A DNA stretch of 64,000 nt. Source: Clostridium omnivorum (GTDB lineage: Bacteria > Bacillota > Clostridia > Clostridiales > Clostridiaceae). Position 1 is the stretch's first letter. Every line of letters starts with the position of its first letter. Positions 1 through 7,421 of the stretch are shown here, piece after piece. Position numbers and translations under genes: made by a program. The DNA lies in assembly GCF_026012015.1 (NCBI RefSeq), contig NZ_BRXR01000001.1, positions 1,210,001 through 1,274,000 of the forward strand, written 5' to 3'. A model generated the notes under the pieces. The model was not told the DNA's origin and did not search any database. It saw only the letters and a program-made list of their open reading frames with translations.

Positions 1-943
1 TTTCTAGTGGAGTTTTTAGAGTGTTGAGTATTTCTGTTATAACCTCTTCTGCTCTATTAGAAATAGTATTTATATCGCTTTTCAAAATAAGCCTATGAGA
101 TAAAACCGGAACTGCCATCTCCTTTACATCCTCTGGAATTACATAGTCTCTCCCTCTTATAGCAGCTAGTGCTTGGCTCCCTTTCATAAGACTAAGAGAA
201 GCTCTAGGACTGCAGCCAAGCTCTACACTTCTATGTTTTCTTGTAGCATTTATTATTTCAATAATATAGTTTTTTATTTCTTCATTTACATGCACTTTAG
301 TGTAATTTTCCTGAACATATTCAATTTCCTTAATATCAATAACTGCTTCCAGTGAATCTAGTGGATCAGCCTCCATAAATCTATCCAATATATTCTTTTC
401 TTCAATAAACTCTGGATAACCTAGGCTAAGCTTAATGAAAAATCTGTCTAGCTGTGCTTCTGGAAGTGGAAAGGTTCCAAACTGTTCTACTGGGTTTTGA
501 GTTGCTATTACAAAAAATGGCCTATTAAGCTTTATGGTATTTCCTTCAACAGTTATCTGTCTTTCCTCCATGCATTCTAGTAATGAAGATTGAGTTCTAG
601 GTGTAGCTCTATTAATTTCATCTGCTAAAACAAATTGACTTAGTAATGGCCCCTGTCTAAATTCAAAATCCCCTGACTTTTGGTTATAGTAGTATATTCC
701 AGTTAAATCAGAAGGCAAAAGGTCTGGTGTAAATTGTATTCTTTTAAAGCTGCAATTCATGGATTTTGCCATAGCCTTAGCAAGCTTTGTCTTTCCTAGA
801 CCAGGAACATCCTCTAAAAGCACATGTCCTGAACAAATAAAAGCTACAATTACCTTATCAATTTTTTTATTTTTCCCGATGATAACCTTACTAACATTGC
901 TATTGAGCTTTTCTCTAAACTCCACAAACTTTAATACATCCAT
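1..943 (-). CDS. MoxR-family AAA+ ATPase (partial, 3' end outside window)
   Basis: The minus-strand frame is open from an ATG at 943 to the window edge, about 314 codons, so only the last few residues are probably missing. Seen in the sequence: a Walker A loop in VPGLGKTKLAKAM (about residue 45), a Walker B LADEIN segment followed by RATPRTQSSLLECMEE, a sensor segment ATQNP, and LDRFF, the usual order in MoxR ATPases. The readable end SNRAEEVITEIL fits the usual MoxR C-terminus. MoxR proteins are chaperone-like ATPases that normally sit beside DUF58/von Willebrand-type and transglutaminase-like genes. Those would lie to the left, outside the window, so the partner cannot be checked. The start is preceded by a G-rich GGGGG stretch about ten bases upstream, acceptable as a ribosome binding site. 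Confidence 0.88.
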   Translation of the reverse strand, partial: MDVLKFVEFREKLNSNVSKVIIGKNKKIDKVIVAFICSGHVLLEDVPGLGKTKLAKAMAKSMNCSFKRIQFTPDLLPSDLTGIYYYNQKSGDFEFRQGPLLSQFVLADEINRATPRTQSSLLECMEERQITVEGNTIKLNRPFFVIATQNPVEQFGTFPLPEAQLDRFFIKLSLGYPEFIEEKNILDRFMEADPLDSLEAVIDIKEIEYVQENYTKVHVNEEIKNYIIEIINATRKHRSVELGCSPRASLSLMKGSQALAAIRGRDYVIPEDVKEMAVPVLSHRLILKSDINTISNRAEEVITEILNTLKTPLE

Positions 944-1144
944 CTAAATAACCCCCATTATATCTAGTTATGATATTTTCTAAAGTAGTTAAATCAATTT
1001 ACATACAATTAAATTCTCATATGTAATACCATCTAATTATATCACTATTCTGTATTTATTCATAAGAAATATTGATATATTTCATGCATACCTATGAAAA
1101 AATCCAATTGAATAATTTTTATTATAGCTTTTATAAATTTACTG

Positions 1145-1173
1145 TTAACCTTTTATATATTTTATGATATACT
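1145..1173 (+). promoter_or_regulatory. Candidate vegetative promoter of pgmB
   Basis: TTAACC at 1145-1150 and TATACT at 1168-1173 are separated by 17 bases, a sigma-A-like arrangement (4/6 and 5/6 matches). The start site would fall near 1180, leaving a short leader before the AGGAGGG at 1199-1205. Judged by eye only; other AT-rich hexamers exist nearby. Confidence 0.4.
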
Positions 1174-1211
1174 ATTTTCAGGTTAATATATAAACTACAG
1201 GAGGGATGCGT

Positions 1212-1865
1212 GTGACTAAGGTCAAGGCTTGCCTGTTCGATTTGGATGGCGTCATAGTTGATACAGCTAAATATCATTATTTAGCATGGAAAAGACTTGC
1301 TAGTGAACTAGGCTTCGAATTTACTGAAGAGCACAATGAGAGATTAAAAGGTGTAAGCAGGATGAAATCTCTAGAGATACTTTTAGAGGTTGGTCATAAA
1401 CAAAATCTTTTTACTGAAGAAGAAAAACTTAAAATGGCTGAAAAGAAAAACAACTGGTATGTAGAATATATCTCTCAAATGGATGAATCAGAAATACTTA
1501 AAGGTGTAAAAGAATTTATGGAGTGCATAAGAGCTAATGGTATAAAAACTGCACTTGGCTCCGTTAGTAAAAATGCTATGACTATATTAAACAATATTGG
1601 CATGGTTAAGTATTTTGATACAGTTATAGATGGAACTAAAATTACTAATGCAAAACCAGATCCCGAAGTTTTTCTTAAAGGTGCTGAAGAATTAGGAGTA
1701 GCTCCTAATAGCTGCGTAGTATTTGAAGATGCAAAAGCTGGAATCGAAGCTGCTAGAAATGCTGAAATGCATTGTATTGGCGTAGGTTCACCATTGATAC
1801 TGGATAAAGCAGATTTTACAATAATGTCTTTTGAAGAAATGACTCTAGAAAGATTAGAATTTTAA
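1212..1865 (+). CDS. pgmB: Beta-phosphoglucomutase
   Basis: HAD-superfamily cytosolic enzyme that converts beta-glucose-1-phosphate to glucose-6-phosphate. The N-terminal DLDGVIVDTAKYHYLAWK carries the nucleophile/acid Asp pair and the His/Trp cap residues typical of beta-PGM rather than of generic HAD phosphatases; later motifs are GSVSKNA, NAKPDPEVF and VVFEDAKAGIEAA. An ATG at 1206 is in frame but directly abuts the AGGAGGG at 1199-1205. The GTG at 1212 has six bases of spacing and begins MTKVKACLFDLDG, so I prefer it (217 aa). The GH65 phosphorylase gene follows in the same direction; phosphorolysis of maltose gives exactly the beta-G1P this enzyme uses. About 256 bases with an operator-like palindrome separate the two genes, so they may also be transcribed separately. 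Confidence 0.92.
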   Translation: MTKVKACLFDLDGVIVDTAKYHYLAWKRLASELGFEFTEEHNERLKGVSRMKSLEILLEVGHKQNLFTEEEKLKMAEKKNNWYVEYISQMDESEILKGVKEFMECIRANGIKTALGSVSKNAMTILNNIGMVKYFDTVIDGTKITNAKPDPEVFLKGAEELGVAPNSCVVFEDAKAGIEAARNAEMHCIGVGSPLILDKADFTIMSFEEMTLERLEF

Positions 1866-1921
1866 TAAGTTTAAGTATGCTTGGTTAGTTAATTTGCTAG
1901 CCATAATTTTAGGCCTATTGC

Positions 1922-1933
1922 GCAAACGGTTGC
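1922..1933. promoter_or_regulatory. LacI/CcpA-type operator
   Basis: GCAAACGGTTGC is a dyad with the central CG that marks LacI-family operators (MalR-like sites and cre boxes share the GNAANCGNTNNC core, which matches fully here; the outer T and A of a classical cre are replaced by C). It lies between pgmB and the disaccharide phosphorylase, a sensible place for maltose or catabolite control. No LacI-family regulator gene is in the window. Confidence 0.5.
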
Positions 1934-2033
1934 CCAACCTTTTGCGACATATTTTGAGGATTTATTGACTCTAATCATTGGTTTTTTAACCAAAATAACT
2001 AATGATAGAAATAATACTTTATAACTAAAAAAG

Positions 2034-2100
2034 CAGGTTAAAGTCCCAAATGGACTTTAACTGGTAACTTGTGAACGAAGTGAACAGATTACCCCCTGTT
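2034..2100 (+). promoter_or_regulatory. Structured leader ahead of the GH65 gene
   Basis: A 10-bp perfect stem (2037-2046 with 2052-2061, loop CAAAT) is followed by a second possible stem with GGTAA (2063-2067) and TTACC (2089-2093) as its base, enclosing a direct repeat GTGAAC-GAA-GTGAAC. The SD AAGGAGG follows about ten bases later. It could be a leader structure or a dispersed intergenic palindrome; I do not recognise it as a known riboswitch. Confidence 0.45.
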
Positions 2101-2121
2101 CCACAATAAGGAGGATTTGAT

Positions 2122-4425
2122 ATGAAGCAATATTTTAAAATAGATGAATGGCGCATCATAGAAGAAGGTTTTAACCCTGAAGAAAACAAAGTTGCAGAAA
2201 GTGTATGCAGCATTGGAAATGGCCATATGGGACAAAGAGCGAATTTTGAAGAAAGCTACAGTGGTGACACTCTTCAAGGTAGCTACATGGCTGGAGTTTA
2301 TTATCCAGACAAGACCAGAGTTGGTTGGTGGAAAAACGGATATCCCGAATACTTTGCAAAAGTACTTAACTCAATAAATTGGATTGGAATAGACATAAAG
2401 GTTGATGGAGAAACCTTAGATTTAGCTAAATGCAAAATTCTTGACTTCACAAGAATACTGAATATGAAGGAAGGCTATCTTCACCGTACTTTTACTGCAG
2501 AGCTTCCAAGCGGAAAAACAGTAAAAGTAGATGCAAAAAGATTTGTAAGTATAGCACGTAAAGAAATCGGAGCTATTAGATACTCAATTACTCCAGTTAA
2601 CTTTAGCGGCAAACTAGAAATAACGGCTTATCTTGATGGAGATGTTAAAAATGAAGATTCAAACTACGACGAAAAATTTTGGGATGAAGTTTCAAAGAAC
2701 GTATCCTCAGGGGAAGCTTCACTGGTAGTAAGTACTAAAAAGCTTGACTTCCATGTATGTTCAACTATGAAATTTGATATTGTACAAGTTGGAAGAAAAA
2801 TAAATGTTACAGCAGACACTATAGAAAAAGAAAAGTATGTTTCAAACACTGTAGTTCTTCTTTGTAGTAAAGGTGAAGAAACTGTTATTTACAAGTATAC
2901 TTCCAATGTAACTTCAAGAGATCATGAGAAAAGTGAACTAATAAATGTAAGTAAAGCTGCACTTCTAAAAGCTTATGAGCTTGGATTTGAAGCTCTACTT
3001 GAAGAGCAGGCAAATGCTTGGGCAGACAAGTGGAAGGAAAGCGACATAGTAATTGAAGGAGATTCCTCTGCACAGCAAGGAATAAGATTTAATATATTCC
3101 AGTTAAATCAAACCTATACTGGTAAAGATGAAAGACTTAACATAGGTCCTAAAGGTTTTACTGGTGAAAAATATGGTGGAAGTACCTACTGGGATACTGA
3201 AGCATATTGTATTCCCTTCTATCTAGCAACTGCAGATGAAGATGTAGCCAGAAACCTTTTAATCTATAGATACAAGCATCTTGAAAAAGCAAAGGAAAAC
3301 GCTAAAAAGCTTGGTTTCTCAAAAGGTGCACTATATCCAATGGTTACAATGAACGGTGAAGAGTGCCATAATGAGTGGGAAATAACCTTTGAAGAAATCC
3401 ATAGAAATGGTGCTATAGCTTATGCAATCTATAATTATGTAAACTATACTGGAGATAAAGCTTACCTTGGTGAATATGGTTTTGAAGTGCTTTCTGAAAT
3501 CTCAAGATTCTGGGAAGAAAGAGTTCACTTTGCAGTTCCTAAGGGAAAATACGTAATGCATGGAGTAACTGGACCAAACGAGTACGACAATAATGTAAAT
3601 AATAACTGGTATACAAATAGAATTGCAGCATGGACCTTAGATTATACAATTGAAGTTATGAATTATCTAAAGGAAAAGGAACCTGCTAGATTTGAGGAAC
3701 TTAATGCAAAGCTTCAAATTAAAGATGAAGAAATAGCTAAATGGAAGGATATAGTTGCAAACATGTACTACCCAGAGGATAAGGAACTTGGTATATACTT
3801 GCAGCAGGATAACTATCTTGATAAAGAGCAAATCCTTGTTAAAGATTTAGATCCAAAAAATCTTCCACTAAACCAAAACTGGTCCTGGGATAGGATACTA
3901 CGTTCCTGCTTTATAAAACAAGCAGACGTTCTACAAGGTCTATACTTCCTAGAACACCTTTATGATGATGAAACTATAAGAAGAAATTTTGAATTCTATG
4001 AACCAAGAACAGTACATGAATCCTCCTTATCTCCTTGCGTTCACTCAATTTTAGCAGCAAAGCTTGGAATGCAGGAAAAGGCTTATGAAATGTATTTGAG
4101 AACCTCAAGGCTTGACCTTGATAACTATAATAATGATACAGAAGATGGCTGCCATACAACTTCCATGGCAGGAACCTGGATGTCTGTAGTTCATGGCTTT
4201 GGAGGTATGAGAGTTAGAAATGGACAGCTTCAGCTAAATCCTTTCATTCCAGGCCACTGGAACTCCTTCTCCTACAAGGTAATGTTTAGAGGTGCTCTAT
4301 TAAAAATAAATGTGACCAGTGAAAATTTAATAGTAAGCAATGAGTCAGAAAATGCTATTACCCTTTCAGTACATGGCAGCACCTACACAGTATCAGGTAA
4401 TGAAACTTTAAATATTGCTTGTTAA
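2122..4425 (+). CDS. malP: GH65 disaccharide phosphorylase, probably maltose phosphorylase
   Basis: A 767-residue cytosolic glycoside hydrolase family 65 enzyme, the usual length for maltose phosphorylases. It should cleave an alpha-glucoside with phosphate to glucose and beta-glucose-1-phosphate. The N-terminal beta-sandwich domain carries GNGHMGQRANFEE and VGWWKNGYPEYF, which I recall from maltose/nigerose/trehalose phosphorylases. The (alpha/alpha)6 barrel contains the acidic cluster WEITFEEIHRN (residues 419-429), which holds the family's general acid. The phosphate-binding segment HESSLSPCVHS is at 632-642. Neighbouring pgmB supports the phosphorylase role. Specificity (maltose versus nigerose, kojibiose or trehalose) cannot be fixed from motifs alone; maltose is the best guess. 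The start has AAGGAGG eight bases upstream. Confidence 0.85.
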   Translation: MKQYFKIDEWRIIEEGFNPEENKVAESVCSIGNGHMGQRANFEESYSGDTLQGSYMAGVYYPDKTRVGWWKNGYPEYFAKVLNSINWIGIDIKVDGETLDLAKCKILDFTRILNMKEGYLHRTFTAELPSGKTVKVDAKRFVSIARKEIGAIRYSITPVNFSGKLEITAYLDGDVKNEDSNYDEKFWDEVSKNVSSGEASLVVSTKKLDFHVCSTMKFDIVQVGRKINVTADTIEKEKYVSNTVVLLCSKGEETVIYKYTSNVTSRDHEKSELINVSKAALLKAYELGFEALLEEQANAWADKWKESDIVIEGDSSAQQGIRFNIFQLNQTYTGKDERLNIGPKGFTGEKYGGSTYWDTEAYCIPFYLATADEDVARNLLIYRYKHLEKAKENAKKLGFSKGALYPMVTMNGEECHNEWEITFEEIHRNGAIAYAIYNYVNYTGDKAYLGEYGFEVLSEISRFWEERVHFAVPKGKYVMHGVTGPNEYDNNVNNNWYTNRIAAWTLDYTIEVMNYLKEKEPARFEELNAKLQIKDEEIAKWKDIVANMYYPEDKELGIYLQQDNYLDKEQILVKDLDPKNLPLNQNWSWDRILRSCFIKQADVLQGLYFLEHLYDDETIRRNFEFYEPRTVHESSLSPCVHSILAAKLGMQEKAYEMYLRTSRLDLDNYNNDTEDGCHTTSMAGTWMSVVHGFGGMRVRNGQLQLNPFIPGHWNSFSYKVMFRGALLKINVTSENLIVSNESENAITLSVHGSTYTVSGNETLNIAC

Positions 4426-4432
4426 TAATAGA

Positions 4433-4465
4433 GCAGCAGTTTTAACACAAAACTGCTGCTTTTTC
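4433..4465 (+). terminator. Rho-independent terminator after malP
   Basis: An 11-bp perfect stem GCAGCAGTTTT (4433-4443) / AAAACTGCTGC (4449-4459) with loop AACAC, followed by five Ts, seven bases after the GH65 stop codon. Confidence 0.9.
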
Positions 4466-4612
4466 TTAACTTTACTATATGTCTATTAATAATATATAAC
4501 CTGAAATTAAAGCAGTACAAGTAACATATTTTCTAATCTATTCATATATTGTACTAGCCCTATACAATTAAGGCTTACTCTATTTCACCAAATATGGTAA
4601 GGGAGGGTCCCT

Positions 4613-4906
4613 ATGGAACATCTATATTCTCCTAATGGATATTCTGCTGGACATATACAAGGTAATACCATATATAATAAAAGGCATAAAAGGTTAGGTT
4701 ATATAAAAGGCTGTGAAATATATGACAAACATCATCATTACAAAGGATGTATTCGTGGAAATCAAGTCTTTGACAAAAGGGATTGCTGCGTCGGATATGT
4801 TAATGGAACTATGGTTCTAGACAGAAATTATAATGTAGTAGGTTATGTCCACAGCAGCCTTTTCAGCTTATTTGCAGCAGCAGCATTGTTCTTGCTATTC
4901 TTTTAA
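4613..4906 (+). CDS. Four-fold beta-flower-like small protein with C-terminal membrane helix
   Basis: A 97-residue protein built from four short repeats of the form G-I-x-G-N-x-I-Y-(N/D)-K, each about 18 residues (for example GHIQGNTIYNK, GYIKGCEIYDK, GCIRGNQVFDK, GYVNGTMVLDR). This pattern resembles the bacterial 4-fold beta-flower fold. The last ~18 residues (SLFSLFAAAALFLLFF) form a hydrophobic helix that would tether it to the membrane. The ribosome binding site GGGAGGG precedes the ATG with a five-base gap. Terminators on both sides suggest a single-gene unit. The cellular role is unknown. Confidence 0.65.
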   Translation: MEHLYSPNGYSAGHIQGNTIYNKRHKRLGYIKGCEIYDKHHHYKGCIRGNQVFDKRDCCVGYVNGTMVLDRNYNVVGYVHSSLFSLFAAAALFLLFF

Positions 4907-4973
4907 TAGCTTATATTTTAATATTAACTTTTTCTAACCTGATATTAGAATTTTAATAGTCTATAATTAAAAT

Positions 4974-5005
4974 GCAGTGAGCTTTAAAAAACTCACTGCT
5001 TATTT
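4974..5005. terminator. Probable bidirectional terminator
   Basis: Stem GCAGTGAG (4974-4981) / CTCACTGC (4992-4999) with an A-rich loop. It is followed by TTATTT on the plus strand and by ATTTTAATT on the minus strand, so it can end both the beta-flower gene and the converging mupG operon. Confidence 0.7.
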
Positions 5006-5074
5006 ATTGTGCTGAATCAATCAATATTCAAAGTATTTGTTCTGTAGATAGCTTTGCTAAGTCCCTTAGCTACA

Positions 5075-6166
5075 TTACTTTGCACCTTCCACAAGTCCAA
5101 ACTTCTGCCATGCTTCAATATAATCTAAAAGAAATAATTCTTCTTCTACTATTCTACCAACTACATTAGTCTTTCCTGAATTCTCCATGTCCTTAAGAGC
5201 TATTTGCAGTTCCCCTGCATAATGACCATAAAGGGATGTATCAATTAAAATATCTCCTCTCTTAATTTCTGGAGTATTAAATGGAACAAACTCATGCCCC
5301 TTATACTTAACTCTGCTTTGAGTAGACCTAATTAAATATTCAGAAACGTCCCCTCTATTAAAGTGAAGTTCCTCTAATACAATTTTCTTTTCTATTTCAG
5401 GTATATTATCTACAAGCTCTACATCAAAGGTCTGCTTCTCTTTATTTATCTTGCTTAAAGCTTTTAATTCCTTCTCAGAAGCAAAGGCATTGGCTATAAT
5501 AACATCATCCACTAGCCCAGTTGCAAATAAATGTTTCACTTGTGCAGTAACGGGCATCTCTCTGTGCATTTCCAAGGTACATAACCCTTCTTTTACAGGC
5601 CAAGGTCCAAAAGTAGCATCATTGGAAGACACAAATGCCGCTGTTCTAACACCATATTGTTTAAAATCCTTTGAACACTTTATAAAGTGATCATAGCTTA
5701 AACCAGAATATCTATGAGGATAAAAATTATGACATCCTAATAGTTTTTCAGTATTTGGCTTATAGCTCATAATGTTTTCTAAATACTTAGTACCATTGCT
5801 CATATTTATTTCAATATATAAATCATAAGGATTAAAAGTCATTAGTGACTCTTCGCTGCCGGTGTATCCTATATCTAGTCTTATTCCATAGGCACCAAGT
5901 TCATGAAAAAAGCTTAAATCATTATAACTTATACCAAGTTCTCCAAAAACTCTTGGACTTACATCAGCTATTACCTGCATTCCCAAGCTGTTAGCTTCGC
6001 TAATTACCTGTTTAAACTCTTTAATAATTTTTTCTTTATCTCCTTCAACAGATAAAAGACAAGTGAATACTCTCTTAAAACCGTATTTATGTGCAAGCCT
6101 TAAATATGCTATATTGTCTTCCATGCTAGCATGACCTGGATAAACTGAAATTCCTAATTGTCTCAT
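5075..6166 (-). CDS. mupG: DUF871/MupG-type 6-phospho-N-acetylmuramidase
   Basis: TIM-barrel protein of the DUF871 family, whose characterised member MupG hydrolyses MurNAc-6-phosphate-GlcNAc during peptidoglycan recycling. Seen: N-terminal LGISVYPGHASMEDN (strand 1), ISYNDLSFFHELGAYGIRLDIG, LLGCHNFYPHRYSGLS and FGPWPVKEGLCTLE, all typical of DUF871, then a C-terminal cyclophilin-like domain with RSTQSRVKYKG and GDILIDTSLYGHYAGELQIAL. The GGAGGAGAG stretch is suitably placed for the ATG at 6166; a longer reading from 6190 would start on top of that site. This is the last gene of the PTS-levR-anmK operon, 45 bases after anmK. Its neighbourhood fits uptake and breakdown of a phosphorylated muropeptide disaccharide. 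No MurQ etherase is in the window. Confidence 0.82.
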   Translation of the reverse strand: MRQLGISVYPGHASMEDNIAYLRLAHKYGFKRVFTCLLSVEGDKEKIIKEFKQVISEANSLGMQVIADVSPRVFGELGISYNDLSFFHELGAYGIRLDIGYTGSEESLMTFNPYDLYIEINMSNGTKYLENIMSYKPNTEKLLGCHNFYPHRYSGLSYDHFIKCSKDFKQYGVRTAAFVSSNDATFGPWPVKEGLCTLEMHREMPVTAQVKHLFATGLVDDVIIANAFASEKELKALSKINKEKQTFDVELVDNIPEIEKKIVLEELHFNRGDVSEYLIRSTQSRVKYKGHEFVPFNTPEIKRGDILIDTSLYGHYAGELQIALKDMENSGKTNVVGRIVEEELFLLDYIEAWQKFGLVEGAK

Positions 6167-6211
6167 ATTAATTTCTCTCCTCCATTTCACTTTTTATCTT
6201 CAAGCAATCTT

Positions 6212-7375
6212 TTACTTTTGTCCAATCCAGCTTCTTCTTCCTGGGGTTATGTTACCAAGTACTACTCTTTCCTTTGCACCAGTAGCTCCTATTACATTGC
6301 TGCAGCTGCCATTTAAGGTTTCATTAGCAAGTACTGCAAAGGCTATAGCTTCTTTAGCATCAGAAGAATATCCTATTTCCTCTTGAATCATTACCTTACA
6401 CTCAGGCAGGTATTCTTTTATCATCTTTACAAGTGTATTATTATAGCTTCCTCCACCGCCTAAAATCACTTCATCTATAGGGCATTTTTCAAAAACAAAC
6501 CATCTATAATTATCAGCAATAGATTTTGCTGTAAAGGCAGTTACTGTAGCTATCAAGTCTTCAGCTTTAAGATATCCCCACTTGTGAAGAAGCTTATCCA
6601 CAAATTGACTCCCAAAAAGCTCACGACCTGTGGTTTTTGGTGGAGCTGCTTTAATATATTCAATTTTCATAAGCTCCTCTAATAGCTCTTCGTTAACCTT
6701 ACCTGCAGCAGCTATTTCTCCACCCTTATCATAGCTTACACCTTTAAGTCTTTTAGTAACTTCATCCATAATCATATTACCAGGGCCTGTATCAAAGGCA
6801 TGCATATCATCTAAGCTGCAGTTTTTAGGCAGTATTGTCACATTTCCTATGCCGCCTATATTTTGAAGTGCTCTATTCTTATCGGATTTATATAAAAGGT
6901 ACTCTGTATAAGGAACTAGTGGAGCTCCTTCTCCTCCTGCTGCCATATCCATAGTTCTGAAGTTTGAAACCACAGTTGTTCCTGTCTCATAGGCTATTAC
7001 CGCTGGTTCCCCTATTTGAAGTGTAGATTTTATAAAGCTTCCATAAGCTCTTGGTATATGAAAGGAAGTTTGTCCATGAGAACCTATGAAATCTAGTCTT
7101 TCTAGTGGAATTTCTGCCTTCTCGCATACCTTTTTAACTGCATCTGCGAAAAGATAGCCTAACTTAAAATTCAAACTGCATATTAGCTCCACTGAGGATT
7201 TATCAAGGGTAAAGGAATTTCTTATCTCTTCTTTAATATCTTCAGGTATTTTTTCATTAATGAATTCAATAAGCTTTACCTCAGTATTTTCAGCAAAACC
7301 TTCAATTTCAACTAGTGCCGCATCTATACCGTCTAGTGATGTACCGGACATAAGTCCAACAGCATACTTTCCCAT
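6212..7375 (-). CDS. anmK: Anhydro-N-acetylmuramic acid kinase
   Basis: 387-residue cytosolic kinase of the AnmK family, which opens and phosphorylates 1,6-anhydro-MurNAc to MurNAc-6-phosphate. Motifs seen: VGLMSGTSLDGIDAAL at the N-terminus (phosphate loop), GSHGQTSFH, LQIGEPAVIAYETG, NIGGIGNVT, AFDTGPGNMIMDE with the catalytic Asp region, GGGGSYNNTLV, and the C-terminal NVIGATGAKERVVLGNITPG. An in-frame GTG at 7384 lies directly against the GGAGG, whereas the ATG at 7375 has nine bases of spacing, so I use 7375. It lies between the sigma-54 activator gene and mupG with gaps of about 46 bases and no terminator. The pairing with mupG points to cell-wall amino-sugar salvage. Confidence 0.93.
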   Translation of the reverse strand: MGKYAVGLMSGTSLDGIDAALVEIEGFAENTEVKLIEFINEKIPEDIKEEIRNSFTLDKSSVELICSLNFKLGYLFADAVKKVCEKAEIPLERLDFIGSHGQTSFHIPRAYGSFIKSTLQIGEPAVIAYETGTTVVSNFRTMDMAAGGEGAPLVPYTEYLLYKSDKNRALQNIGGIGNVTILPKNCSLDDMHAFDTGPGNMIMDEVTKRLKGVSYDKGGEIAAAGKVNEELLEELMKIEYIKAAPPKTTGRELFGSQFVDKLLHKWGYLKAEDLIATVTAFTAKSIADNYRWFVFEKCPIDEVILGGGGSYNNTLVKMIKEYLPECKVMIQEEIGYSSDAKEAIAFAVLANETLNGSCSNVIGATGAKERVVLGNITPGRRSWIGQK

Positions 7376-7421
7376 AATTTTCACCCTCCTATTTATTTCT
7401 ATGGTTTAAATAAACCAATTC

